A stretch of 64,000 nt of DNA from Streptomyces rishiriensis (GTDB lineage: Bacteria; Actinomycetota; Actinomycetes; Streptomycetales; Streptomycetaceae): assembly GCF_030815485.1 (NCBI RefSeq), contig NZ_JAUSWV010000002.1:5518001-5582000 (forward strand), written 5' to 3'. This document shows positions 50,908 to 59,343 of this stretch, in pieces; positions within the stretch are counted from its first letter, which is position 1, and each line of letters starts with the position of its first letter. The translations under genes and the position numbers were made by a program. The notes beneath the pieces are model-generated. The model ran no database searches, was not told the origin of the DNA, and saw nothing but the letters and a program-made list of their open reading frames with translations.

Positions 50908-52038
50908 TCACAGCCAGCCGTTGCGCTTCAGCGTGCGGTGGATCCCGACACAGAGCGCCACCATGGCCGACATGACCACCGGATAGCCGAACTTCCAGTG
51001 CAGTTCCGGCATGTAGTCGAAGTTCATCCCGTACACCCCGCACACCATCGTCGGTACGGCGATGATGGCGGCCCAGGAGGTGATCTTCCGCATGTCCTCG
51101 TTCTGCGCGACGGACGCCTGTGCGAGGTTGGCCTGCAGGATCGAGTTGAGCAGTTCGTCGAAGCCGATGACCTGTTCCTGGACCCGGGCGAGGTGGTCGG
51201 CGACGTCCCGGAAGTACTTCTGGATGTCGGGGTCGACCAGTCGCATCGGCCGCTCGCTCAGCAGCTGCATCGGCCGCAGCAACGGCGACACCGCGCGCTT
51301 GAACTCCAGTACCTCGCGCTTGAGCTGGTAGATCCGGCCGGCGTCGGTGCCGCGCGGGGTGCCCTTGCGTCCCGGCGAGAACACCTCGGTCTCGACCTCG
51401 TCGATGTCGTCCTGCACGGCGTCCGCCACCGCGATGTAGCCGTCGACGACGTGGTCGGCGATGGCGTGCAGCACCGCGGAGGGACCCTTGGCGAGCAGTT
51501 CGGGGTCGTCCTGGAGGCGGTGGCGTAGCGCGCGCAGCGAGCCCTGGCCGCCGTGCCGGACGGTGATGAAGAAGTCCTTGCCGGTGAAGCACATGACCTC
51601 GCCGGTCTCGACGACCTCGCTGTTGGCCGTGAGCCGGTCGTGCTCGATGTAGTGGATGGTCTTGAAGACCGTGAAGAGCGAGTCGTCGTAACGCTCCAGC
51701 TTGGGTCGCTGGTGCGCCTGCACGGCGTCCTCCACGGCCAGCGGGTGCAGCCCGAACTCAGCCGCGATACCGGCGAATTCGGCCTCGGTCGGCTCGTGCA
51801 GGCCGATCCACACGAAGCCTCCGTCGCGCCGCACCCGGCGCATGGCCTCCTGCGGGGTCGGGGCCTGCGGGTAGGCGACACGCGCGCCGTCGCGGTAGAC
51901 CGCGCAGTCGACGACGGCCGACGGGGTCGCGGGGTCGCGGGTGGTGTCGTAGGCGCCGGTGTCCATGCGCCCGCCCCCCTTGCGCAGGGAGGGGCGGGCC
52001 GGACGGACAACGGCACGGAGGTCGCGGATCATCGACAT
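50908..52038 (-). CDS. corA: CorA magnesium/cobalt transporter
   Basis: A 376-residue CorA-type channel. Large cytosolic funnel domain, then two C-terminal membrane helices with the signature YGMNF (GMN at 337-339) and acidic loop DYMPEL, ending in the basic tail RTLKRNGWL. It imports Mg2+ as a pentamer. ATG 52038 has AAGGAG upstream. Together with the MgtE_N/CBS gene it forms a magnesium-handling neighbourhood; Rv1239c occupies the same syntenic place. Confidence 0.93.
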   Translation of the reverse strand: MSMIRDLRAVVRPARPSLRKGGGRMDTGAYDTTRDPATPSAVVDCAVYRDGARVAYPQAPTPQEAMRRVRRDGGFVWIGLHEPTEAEFAGIAAEFGLHPLAVEDAVQAHQRPKLERYDDSLFTVFKTIHYIEHDRLTANSEVVETGEVMCFTGKDFFITVRHGGQGSLRALRHRLQDDPELLAKGPSAVLHAIADHVVDGYIAVADAVQDDIDEVETEVFSPGRKGTPRGTDAGRIYQLKREVLEFKRAVSPLLRPMQLLSERPMRLVDPDIQKYFRDVADHLARVQEQVIGFDELLNSILQANLAQASVAQNEDMRKITSWAAIIAVPTMVCGVYGMNFDYMPELHWKFGYPVVMSAMVALCVGIHRTLKRNGWL

Positions 52039-52191
52039 GGCAGGCTCCTTCGCGACGAGCAAAGAAAGACCGCCACGACGGGTGGAACTGCCCGGAATGA
52101 GGACGTCCTGCGTGCGGAGGTTTGGCACGTCCACAAAGCGGGGAGCACCGCTCCGTCGCGGTGGCGAGCTTCGCTACTGAATCAGACCGGG

Positions 52192-52227
52192 GAGATCTGG
52201 CAGATCAGACAGATCGAGCAGATCAGG
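52192..52227. repeat. Four 9-bp CAGATC repeats upstream of corA
   Basis: Units GAGATCTGG, CAGATCAGA, CAGATCGAG and CAGATCAGG follow each other exactly. They sit in the 489-bp gap 52039-52527 between the divergent corA and SUFU genes, ~150 bp before the corA start. A small hairpin (CACCGC/GCGGTG, 52146-52163) lies between. No gene is supportable in this gap. Confidence 0.85.
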
Positions 52228-52527
52228 TGAAAAAGGAAACGAAGTGCTCTTCCGCATGAAGATGAGCGCGAGAGGTGGCGACCAGCCGGGGCCAAGAAGC
52301 CGGAGCAGCTGCGTCAGCGGCAGGAAGAGCGAGTGGTACTGCACGGGTGACTTCGATCCATGACAGCCCCACCTCCTCCAGCCGGTCCCTCGTAAGGGAG
52401 TCTCGTCTGCGTCGGGGCAAGATCGCGACGCTCTGCGTGCTGCCCCGAACCACCGGGCCAGAATAGCAGTCGACCGAAGTGTCAAGGCGCTGCTTTGCCC
52501 CGCACTGACGAGTTCTATGCTCGCCGC

Positions 52528-53112
52528 ATGGTTGATGTTCTTCCTCTGGTCGAGGCCCGTTTGCGCAGCGCGCTGGGCGAGCCGGACGCCCGCGCCGCGG
52601 TCACCTTCCTCGGTACGGACCGCCTCGAGGTGCTGCGTTTCCACGAGGGCGACGTCGTCCGCTACGCCACGCTCGGCATGTCCGCGCAGCCGATGAGCGA
52701 CCCGACGGCGATGCTCGCCGACCCGGTCGAGGGGCCGCGTGCCGAGCTGGTGCTGTCCGTCAGGCCCGGCGTGTCCGACACCGACAAGGTGCTCCGCCCG
52801 CTGGCCGTGCTCGCCGCGTCCCCGCAGGTCGAGGGCGTGGTCGTGGCCCCCGGCAGCTCCCTCGACGTGGGCGAACCCCTGTGGCCCGGCGCCCCGTTCA
52901 CCTCGGTCCTGGTCGCCGAGCCCGGGGGTCTGGTCGAGGATCTCGAACTCGACGAGCCCCTCGACCCGGTCCGTTTCCTGCCGCTGCTCCCCATGACCCC
53001 CAACGAGGCCGCCTGGAAACGCGTGCACGGCGCCCAGGCCCTTCGGGAACGCTGGCTGACGCACGGGACGGACCTCCGGGATCCTTCCCGGAGGTCCGTC
53101 CCGCTCGACTGA
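52528..53112 (+). CDS. Suppressor-of-fused (SUFU) domain protein
   Basis: A 194-residue protein with the bacterial SUFU-type fold: FHEGDVVRYATLGMSAQPMS in the N-half and the characteristic PLLPMTPNEAAWKRVHGAQA in the C-half. Bacterial members are of unknown role; some are immunity-like. No toxin gene is adjacent. ATG 52528 was chosen on the family start. The last ~15 residues (TDLRDPSRRSVPLD) are coded by the arms of a 17-bp hairpin, so the terminator is embedded in the gene end. Confidence 0.78.
   Translation: MVDVLPLVEARLRSALGEPDARAAVTFLGTDRLEVLRFHEGDVVRYATLGMSAQPMSDPTAMLADPVEGPRAELVLSVRPGVSDTDKVLRPLAVLAASPQVEGVVVAPGSSLDVGEPLWPGAPFTSVLVAEPGGLVEDLELDEPLDPVRFLPLLPMTPNEAAWKRVHGAQALRERWLTHGTDLRDPSRRSVPLD
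53065..53102 (+). terminator. 17-bp hairpin overlapping the SUFU gene end
   Basis: A perfect 17-bp stem pairs 53065-53081 (GGGACGGACCTCCGGGA) with 53086-53102 around TCCT. It lies inside the coding sequence, ending 10 bp before the last base of the stop codon. The convergent MFS gene ends 60 bp on, so it can terminate both directions. Confidence 0.8.
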
Positions 53113-53171
53113 CGCGGGTGACCCATGTCACCAATCCCCGCGCGTCGATCGTCAGTTGACGCCCGGTCGGC

Positions 53172-54407
53172 TCAGCCCGCGAAGACCGAGACCCCGTCCT
53201 CCGTCGCGTGCCGCGGTTCCAGTTCCTCGGCTTCGTGCGTGAGCGCCTTGCGCCGGACGACGACCACGACCGCGCCCAGCACCGCGGTCACGGCCGCGAC
53301 GACGAACGGGACATGGATGTCGGTCCACTCCTCGATCTTCGGCGCGAAGTAGGGCGCGGCCGCGGCCGCGAACCACCGCACGAAGTTGTAGCCGGCGCTC
53401 GCCACCGGACGCGGGGCGTCCGAGACGCCGAGCGCCAGCTCGGTGTAGACGGTGTTGTTCACGCCGATGAACGCGCCCGACAGGATCGTGCAGACGATCG
53501 CCGTGGTGTGGTCGCCGTACCCGAGGACGAACACGTCGACGGCGAGCAGCACCAGCGATCCGCCGAGCACCTTCAGCGAGCCGAACCGCCTCTGCAGCGC
53601 CGGCGCCACGAGCACCGAGAAGACGGCGAGCAGCACGCCCCAGGCGAAGAACACCGCCCCCGACTTGTAGGGGGTCATGTTCAGCACGAACGGAGTGAAG
53701 GCCAGCACCGTGAAGAACGTGTAGTTGTAGAAGAACGCGGAAGCCGCGGCGGAGGCGAGACCGCCGTGCCCGAGCGCCTTGACCGGGTCCAGGACGGAGA
53801 TCTTCCGGGCCGGCCTCGGCTGGTCCTTCAGGAACACCGAGATGCACAGGAAACCGATCGCCATCAGGAACGCGGTGCCGAAGAAGGGGTAGCGCCAGCT
53901 GGCGTCGCCGAGCAGTGCGCCGAGCAGCGGTCCGCAGGCCATGCCGAGGCCGAGGGCCGACTCGTACAGCAGGATGGCTGCCGCGCTGCCGCCGGCCGCC
54001 GCGCCGACGATCACCGCGAGGGCGGTCGACACGAACAGCGCGTTGCCGAGCCCCCAGCCGGCCCGGAAGCCGACGAGTTCGCCGACCGAGCCCGACGTGC
54101 CCGCGAGACCGGCGAAGACGACGACGAGGGCGAGGCCGGCCAGCAGCGTCCTGCGGCCGCCGATCCGGCTCGAGACGAAGCCGGTGACCAGCATCGCGAA
54201 CGCGGTGATCAGGAAGTACGAGGTGAAGAGCAGGGAGACCTGGCCGGCCGTGGCGTCCAGCCCCTGGGCGATGGACGGCAGGATCGGGTCGACGAGGCCG
54301 ATGCCCATGAAGGCGACGACGGACGCGCCGGCCGTGGCCCACACCGCCTTCGGCTGCCGCAGGATGCTTCCGGCTCCCGCATCGAATGGGTCCATGGTTC
54401 CGCTCAC
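53172..54407 (-). CDS. MFS transporter, drug-efflux type
   Basis: A 411-residue twelve-helix transporter. Helix 1 VVAFMGIGLVDPILPSIAQG is typical of the DHA1-type efflux family; the A-motif-like loop is SSRIGGRRTLLAG; antiporter-type glycine-rich ESALGLGMACGPLLGALLG is in helix 5. It ends in a charged tail. GTG 54407 is the furthest start; ATG 54395 four codons on has better spacing from GAGGGG and may be the true one. A TTAG-N5-CTAA element lies upstream (54442-54454). Confidence 0.9.
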   Translation of the reverse strand: MSGTMDPFDAGAGSILRQPKAVWATAGASVVAFMGIGLVDPILPSIAQGLDATAGQVSLLFTSYFLITAFAMLVTGFVSSRIGGRRTLLAGLALVVVFAGLAGTSGSVGELVGFRAGWGLGNALFVSTALAVIVGAAAGGSAAAILLYESALGLGMACGPLLGALLGDASWRYPFFGTAFLMAIGFLCISVFLKDQPRPARKISVLDPVKALGHGGLASAAASAFFYNYTFFTVLAFTPFVLNMTPYKSGAVFFAWGVLLAVFSVLVAPALQRRFGSLKVLGGSLVLLAVDVFVLGYGDHTTAIVCTILSGAFIGVNNTVYTELALGVSDAPRPVASAGYNFVRWFAAAAAPYFAPKIEEWTDIHVPFVVAAVTAVLGAVVVVVRRKALTHEAEELEPRHATEDGVSVFAG

Positions 54408-54441
54408 CCCTCGAAGGTAGTTGGTATATACACACGATAAG

Positions 54442-54454
54442 TTAGATCGCCTAA
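54442..54454. promoter_or_regulatory. Candidate MarR-type operator of the MFS gene
   Basis: TTAGATCGCCTAA (TTAG-N5-CTAA) lies in a strikingly AT-rich stretch (54420-54470) 35 bp before the MFS start. Dyads of this type are common targets of MarR-family repressors of efflux genes. No MarR gene is in the window. Confidence 0.5.
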
Positions 54455-54552
54455 ATAATGCAAGCTACACGTAAATCTGGAAGGCGGTCACTTCCGTCCG
54501 GACGGGTGATCGTCCTTGACGTGGGCGTGCTCGGGTAGGACCGTGGGGCTCT

Positions 54553-55194
54553 ATGAGGGGCGAACCCAGTTGCCCGAAGTGTGGTGGCCGGGTCAGGGCT
54601 CCCGGACTCTTCGCCGATTCCTGGCAGTGCGATGTGCACGGGACGGTCCATCCGCTTCAGCCCGTGATCCCGCCCAGCGTCGAGGCTCTCAGTGTCGTCG
54701 TCCACCGCACGCAGGTGCCGGTGTGGATGCCGTGGCCGCTGCCGGTCGGCTGGCTCTTCACCGGCGTGACGTACGCGGGTGACGACCGCAGCGGAGGCCG
54801 CGCCACCGCGGTGGCCTGCTCCGGGCCGGGCCCGCTCGGCGGTATGGGCGAGCTGATCCTGGTCGCCGAGGAGCTGGGCGTCGGACTCGGCGCTCGGTAC
54901 GCCGGCGTCGACGGGCCGGATCCGGGACCGTACATGAGCGTCGAGAAACCCCCGCAGGCCAAGGTCCTGGCCGCCGGCCGTCCCACCCCGCTCTGGCATG
55001 TTTCCGCCACCCCGGACGACCGGGCCGTCTTCGCGGGGGAGGCGCGCGGCCTGTGGCTGTGGGCGGTGGTGTGGCCCGAACAGTCCGGACTGCTGATGTA
55101 CGACGAGCTGGTGCTCACGGATCTGCGGGACGCGGGAGCCGAGCTGGAGCTGGTGCCTTGCGGGGCGCTGTCACCGCGCCTGCTCAAGCCTTAG
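54553..55194 (+). CDS. Zinc-ribbon protein, DUF6758-like
   Basis: A 213-residue protein starting with a zinc ribbon: CPKCGG (Cys7-x2-Cys10) and CDVHG (Cys and His). The rest (VWMPWPLPVGWLFTGVTYAG, GGMGELILVAEELGVGLGA) is a conserved Streptomyces-type domain of unknown function. No signal or membrane segment. Divergent from the MFS gene. Confidence 0.78.
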   Translation: MRGEPSCPKCGGRVRAPGLFADSWQCDVHGTVHPLQPVIPPSVEALSVVVHRTQVPVWMPWPLPVGWLFTGVTYAGDDRSGGRATAVACSGPGPLGGMGELILVAEELGVGLGARYAGVDGPDPGPYMSVEKPPQAKVLAAGRPTPLWHVSATPDDRAVFAGEARGLWLWAVVWPEQSGLLMYDELVLTDLRDAGAELELVPCGALSPRLLKP

Positions 55195-55265
55195 CGCTCC
55201 GCCGGGCCGCAGCCGGGGTGTGTGGTGCTCTCTTTCGGTTTCGGTCGTGGCGGCCCGCCGCTCGT

Positions 55266-55398
55266 CGTGGCTGGTCGCGCGGTTTCCCCGCGTAGGGCTC
55301 CGCCGGGTTGTGCGGCCGGGGGTTCGTCGGGCTCGCGGTCGTGTGTGACTGCCGCCGGTCCGCCGTGGCTGGTCGCACGGGTCCCCGCTTCTCCGGGG
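55266..55398. repeat. Two more copies of the GTGGCTGGTCGC repeat
   Basis: The 388-bp gap 55195-55582 has no gene. It holds GTGGCTGGTCGCGCGGTTTC (from 55267) and GTGGCTGGTCGCACGGGTCC (from 55365), matching the elements at 4965-5165 some 50 kb away in their first ~12 bp and CCCCGC core. Confidence 0.6.
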
Positions 55399-55582
55399 TC
55401 GCCGTCGCCGTACGTGAGTCGCGGCGTGGGGGCGTGGGGGCGGGGGGGTAGGTGCCTTCGCGGGGGTTTCGGAGGTCGGGTGTGTAGGGGGTGCTCGGTT
55501 GGTTTGGGTGTGACGCGGGTGTCCTGACGACCGGCTATGCTGAAGCGTCCCCTTCCGTCCGTCACTGCCTGGAGTCCGCGTC

Positions 55583-56440
55583 GTGCGCATCGATCTGCAC
55601 TGCCACTCCACGGCCTCCGACGGTACGGACACGCCGGGTGAGCTGGTCCGCAAGGCGGGTGCCGCCGGTCTGGACGTCGTCGCGCTGACCGATCACGACA
55701 CCACGCGCGGATACGCCGAGGCCCTGGCCGCGCTGCCGTCGGGGCTCACGCTGGTGACCGGTGCCGAGCTGTCCTGCCGTGTCGACGGCGTCAGCATGCA
55801 CATGCTGGCCTATCTGTTCGACCCCGAGGAGCCCGCCCTGCTCGCCGAGCGGGAGCTGGTGCGCGACGACCGGGTGCCGCGGGCGCGGGCGATGGTCGCC
55901 AGGCTCAACGAGCTGGGCGTCCCCGTCACCTGGGAGCAGGTCGCGCGGATCGCCGGGGAGGGATCCGTCGGGCGGCCGCACGTGGCCACCGCCCTGGTGG
56001 AGCTCGGCGTCGTGCCGACCGTCGACGACGCCTTCGGCGAAAACTGGCTGGCCGACGGCGGCCGGGCCCATGTCGAGAAGCACGAGAGCGACCCCTTCGA
56101 GGCGATCCGGCTGGTCAAGGGCGCGGGCGGGGTCACCGTCTTCGCGCACCCGGGCGCGAGCAAGCGCGGTCGTACGGTGCCGGAGTCCGTGGTCGCCGAG
56201 CTGGCGGCCGCCGGTCTCGACGGCATCGAGGTCGATCACATGGACCACGACGCGGACACGCGCGCACGGCTGCGCGGGCTCGCCGCCGACCTGGGGCTGC
56301 TGGTCACCGGCTCGTCGGACTACCACGGCAGCCGCAAGACCTGTGTGCTCGGCGAGTACACGACCGACCCCGAGGTGTACGGGGAGATCACCCGGCGCGC
56401 CACCGGGGCGTTCCCGGTGCCGGGCACCGGCGGAGCCTGA
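55583..56440 (+). CDS. PHP-domain phosphoesterase (RNase AM/YciV type)
   Basis: A 285-residue PHP protein. Metal motifs: DLHCHSTASDGTDTP (His6, His8, Asp13), ALTDHDTT, GAELSC, FAHPGA and SSDYHG. YciV-like enzymes hydrolyse 3',5'-nucleoside bisphosphates or trim RNA 5' ends one nucleotide at a time; this is the likely role. GTG 55583. The next gene, marC, follows 53 bp on in the same direction. Confidence 0.9.
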   Translation: MRIDLHCHSTASDGTDTPGELVRKAGAAGLDVVALTDHDTTRGYAEALAALPSGLTLVTGAELSCRVDGVSMHMLAYLFDPEEPALLAERELVRDDRVPRARAMVARLNELGVPVTWEQVARIAGEGSVGRPHVATALVELGVVPTVDDAFGENWLADGGRAHVEKHESDPFEAIRLVKGAGGVTVFAHPGASKRGRTVPESVVAELAAAGLDGIEVDHMDHDADTRARLRGLAADLGLLVTGSSDYHGSRKTCVLGEYTTDPEVYGEITRRATGAFPVPGTGGA

Positions 56441-56493
56441 GGCTCACCTCCCGCGCCCAGGTCCACCCTCCTTCCCGCAAGGCTCCCGTACTG

Positions 56494-57099
56494 ATGTTCG
56501 ACGTCGCCGTCTTCGGCTCTCTCTTCCTCACCCTTTTCGTCATCATGGACCCCCCGGGGATCACCCCGATCTTCCTCGCGCTGACCGCCGGACGCCCCGG
56601 CAAGGTGCAGAAGAGGATGGCCTTCCAAGCGGTCTGTGTGGCCGGTGGCGTGATCACCGTCTTCGGGCTCCTCGGGCACCAGATCCTCGACTATCTGCAT
56701 GTCTCCGTTCCCGCGCTGATGATCGCGGGCGGGCTGCTGCTCCTGCTGATCGCGCTCGACCTGCTCACCGGCAAGACCGACGAGCCGCAGCAGACCAAGG
56801 ACGTCAACGTCGCCCTCGTCCCGCTGGGCATGCCGCTGCTGGCCGGGCCCGGCGCGATCGTGTCCGTCATCCTCGCCGTGCAGAAGGCCGACAGCGTGCC
56901 GACGCAGGTGTCGGTCTGGTCGGCCATCCTCGCCATCCATGTGGTGCTGTGGCTGGTGATGCGCTACTCGTTGCTGATCATCCGGGTCATCAAGGACGGC
57001 GGCGTGGTCCTGGTGACGCGACTGGCGGGCATGATGCTCTCCGCGATCGCCGTGCAGCAGATCATCAACGGGGTCACCCAGGTGATCCGGGCGGGCTGA
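56494..57099 (+). CDS. MarC family membrane protein
   Basis: A 201-residue six-helix membrane protein. The family patterns IMDPPGITPIFLALTAG, PLLAGPGAIVSVIL and the closing RLAGMMLSAIAVQQIINGV are clear. Despite its name the family has no proven role in drug resistance. It is followed by an intrinsic-type hairpin. Confidence 0.92.
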   Translation: MFDVAVFGSLFLTLFVIMDPPGITPIFLALTAGRPGKVQKRMAFQAVCVAGGVITVFGLLGHQILDYLHVSVPALMIAGGLLLLLIALDLLTGKTDEPQQTKDVNVALVPLGMPLLAGPGAIVSVILAVQKADSVPTQVSVWSAILAIHVVLWLVMRYSLLIIRVIKDGGVVLVTRLAGMMLSAIAVQQIINGVTQVIRAG

Positions 57100-57116
57100 C
57101 CCGGCCCCGGCACACG

Positions 57117-57149
57117 CAGAGCCCCCACGGCGACGCCGTGGGGGCTCTG
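57117..57149. terminator. Hairpin between marC and the convergent small gene
   Basis: A perfect 16-bp inverted repeat (CAGAGCCCCCACGGCG at 57117-57132 with 57134-57149). It serves both convergent transcripts. Confidence 0.88.
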
Positions 57150-57174
57150 AAACATGTATGGGACGGGATCCGCG

Positions 57175-57327
57175 TTATGAGGCCGAGGTGTCGGCCGGGC
57201 GGATCCACAGCCGCTGCCCTATGGCGGCGGCCTGCTGAACGATCCGGTTGACGGAGGCGGCGTCTACGACGGTGCTGTCCACGGGCGTGCCGTCGACATC
57301 GTCGAGTCGCATGATTTCGAAGCGCAT
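57175..57327 (-). CDS. 50-residue small conserved-looking protein
   Basis: A 50-residue reading frame: begins MRFEIMRLDDVDGTPVDSTV, ends GQRLWIRPADTSAS, with ATG 57327 preceded by GGGAG at the right distance. Codon third positions are GC-biased as in real genes here. I believe near-identical small proteins are widespread in streptomycetes. The function is unknown. It converges on marC and has its own AT-rich promoter region upstream. Confidence 0.82.
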   Translation of the reverse strand: MRFEIMRLDDVDGTPVDSTVVDAASVNRIVQQAAAIGQRLWIRPADTSAS

Positions 57328-57376
57328 CGGCTTCTCCCTTCGTCTGGTCATCCTCCTGAGGAGAACTACTTGGTTA

Positions 57377-57459
57377 CGTAGGGAGTCAACGGGATGCGTG
57401 TTACAAACATTCCCTACGCTAAAGAAATTTTTCGAACAGCTAACTACTCACCGGTAAGT
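57377..57459. promoter_or_regulatory. AT-rich divergent promoter region with two dyads
   Basis: Between the small gene and the NYN gene the base composition drops sharply. Dyads: CGTAGGGA (57377-57384) with TCCCTACG (57411-57418), 26 bp apart, and the near-palindrome ACTCACCGGTAAGT (57446-57459). Both look like regulator sites for the divergent pair. Confidence 0.5.
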
Positions 57460-57514
57460 GGGTTCGCGGAGACTGAACGGGACCGGTTGTGTTCGCAGCG
57501 TGACCACCGGAACA

Positions 57515-58420
57515 ATGGAGGTGATGAACGACGACCTCCCGGCCCTCGCCGCCCGCATCGACCGCACGAACGAGCTGCTCACCCGCATGCTCGCCGAGGT
57601 GGCCAAGACACCCTCGACCCACGCGATCTTCGTCGACGCCGGGTATCTGTACGCGGCCGCGGGACGCCTGGTGGCCGGGACCGAGGACCGGCGGGCCTTC
57701 GACCTCGACGCCGAGGGCCTGATCGAGGCGCTCATCGACCGCGCCCGCTCGATCTTCGCCGACAGCCGGCTGCTGCGCGTGTACTGGTACGACGGGGCCC
57801 GGCGCCGCATCCACACCTCCGAGCAGCAGTCCATCGCCGAACTGCCGGACGTGAAGGTCCGGTTGGGCAATCTGAACGCGAACAACCAGCAGAAGGGCGT
57901 CGATTCGCTGATCCGGACCGACCTGGAGTCCCTGGCCCGGCACCGGGCCATCAGCGACGCGGCCCTGCTGGGCGGCGACGAGGACCTGGTCTCGGCGGTG
58001 GAGGCCGCGCAGGGGTACGGCGCCCGTGTGCACCTCTGGGGCATCGAGGCGCCGGAAGGCCGCAACCAGGCCGACCCGCTGCTCTGGGAGGTCGACAGCC
58101 AGCGCACCCTCGACCTCGACTTCTTCAAGCCGTACGTCTCGCGGCGCACCGCCACCGCCTACGAGGGGCCCGGCGGGAACCGGCCCACCCGCGAGGCCGT
58201 CCGCTTCGTCGGCGCACAGGTGGCGGCGAAGTGGCTGGCGGCGCGGGGCAGGGAGTCGCTGGCGGAGCTGCTGCCGGGCCACCCCTACCTCCCCGGCTCC
58301 GTCGACCAGGACCTTCTCGTGGAGGCGGAAGGCATCCTCCAGTACTCCCTGCGCGGCCAGGCCGACCTGAGGCGCGCCCTGCGGGACGGCTTCTGGGAGC
58401 ACGTGCAGTCGCAGTACTGA
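57515..58420 (+). CDS. NYN-domain (PIN-like) ribonuclease-type protein
   Basis: A 301-residue protein with a NYN/LabA-like domain: HAIFVDAGYLYAAAGR (first acidic residue), KGVDSLIRTDLESLA (second) and AALLGGDEDLVSAVEAAQ (third), giving the metal-binding acidic triad of PIN-type nucleases. A C-terminal ~90-residue helical part (AKWLAARGRESLAELLPG) is probably RNA- or protein-binding. ATG 57515 is preferred over ATG 57524, whose GGAGG is too close. The substrate is unknown. Confidence 0.82.
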   Translation: MEVMNDDLPALAARIDRTNELLTRMLAEVAKTPSTHAIFVDAGYLYAAAGRLVAGTEDRRAFDLDAEGLIEALIDRARSIFADSRLLRVYWYDGARRRIHTSEQQSIAELPDVKVRLGNLNANNQQKGVDSLIRTDLESLARHRAISDAALLGGDEDLVSAVEAAQGYGARVHLWGIEAPEGRNQADPLLWEVDSQRTLDLDFFKPYVSRRTATAYEGPGGNRPTREAVRFVGAQVAAKWLAARGRESLAELLPGHPYLPGSVDQDLLVEAEGILQYSLRGQADLRRALRDGFWEHVQSQY

Positions 58421-58461
58421 GGACGGCCACACAGTACTGAGCGTGACCGGCCGGACAGCTT

Positions 58462-59343
58462 CTAACGCATGGGGTGACGGTCCCAGAAGTCGGCGAGCGC
58501 GTGGGCCGTCGCCAGCGGCCGGTCCTGGTTCGGCGAGTGCTCGGCGCCCGGCACGACCGTGCGGTGCGCCCGCAGCTCGGCGGCCATGGCGTCGAGGAGC
58601 GGCAGCGGCCAGGTATCGTCCCGCGCGCCCGACAGGACATGGAACGGCAGCGGAACGGCGGCCAGTTCACCGACCCGGTCCGGTTCCACGCACAACTGGC
58701 GTCCGGTGGCCAGGAGCTGGGCGGGTTTGTGGTTCAGCCAGCGCAGCCGCAACAGCTCCGGCTCGCCGGGGCCGCCGGCCGGACCGCCGACCTCCTCCGG
58801 CGGACCCATCGCCAGGATCGCCTCCCACACCTCCGGCATCGTCATCACCGCGAGCGCGTCGTGCAGCAGCTTCACGCGCTGCTTCTGGGAGTCCGAGATC
58901 TCGGCCGGGCCCGAGGCGAGGAGCGTGAACGACACGAAGGGGGAGTGGTCGAGCAGGACGGCGGCACGGGCGATCTGACCGCCGAGGGAGTGCCCCATCA
59001 GGTGCACAGGGCTGCCGACGGCCGCCGCCTGCGCCAGCACGTCCCGCGCCAACTCCTCGCGCGCGTAGGCGGATTCGTCGTCGGCCGGTCCGTCGGACTC
59101 GTTCTGCCCCCGCCCGTCCACGGCGATGGTCCGGTAGCCGCGGGCCGCGAGCGGCTCGTGCATCCGGTGGAAGTCCTCCTTGCTCCCCGTGAAGCCGGGC
59201 AGCAGCAGCGCGACACCCCGCTGCTCCACACCGGCGGGCACGGGCGCGTCGACGACCGCGAACTCACCGCGCGCGGTCCGCAGCGGATACGAGAGCGCGC
59301 CGGGGGGCGGCGGGAAGGGGCTGCTGGTGCTGGGCCTGGTCAC
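58462..59343 (-). CDS. Alpha/beta hydrolase
   Basis: A 293-residue hydrolase of the alpha/beta fold. Nucleophile elbow GHSLGG, oxyanion segment LLLPGFTGSKED, acid Asp in SGARDDTWP, base His in GAEHSPNQDRP. The substrate cannot be told from sequence. GTG 59343, weak ribosome site. Confidence 0.88.
   Translation of the reverse strand: MTRPSTSSPFPPPPGALSYPLRTARGEFAVVDAPVPAGVEQRGVALLLPGFTGSKEDFHRMHEPLAARGYRTIAVDGRGQNESDGPADDESAYAREELARDVLAQAAAVGSPVHLMGHSLGGQIARAAVLLDHSPFVSFTLLASGPAEISDSQKQRVKLLHDALAVMTMPEVWEAILAMGPPEEVGGPAGGPGEPELLRLRWLNHKPAQLLATGRQLCVEPDRVGELAAVPLPFHVLSGARDDTWPLPLLDAMAAELRAHRTVVPGAEHSPNQDRPLATAHALADFWDRHPMR

Noticed and set aside
52223..52453. Small minus-strand reading frame upstream of corA
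   Set aside because: No ribosome site, no recognisable domain, and it runs through the AGATC repeats; probably chance in GC-rich DNA.
57515..58420. NYN-domain protein as part of a toxin or defence system
   Set aside because: No antitoxin, helicase or other defence gene is adjacent and the neighbourhood is core housekeeping; a general RNA-processing role is more likely.
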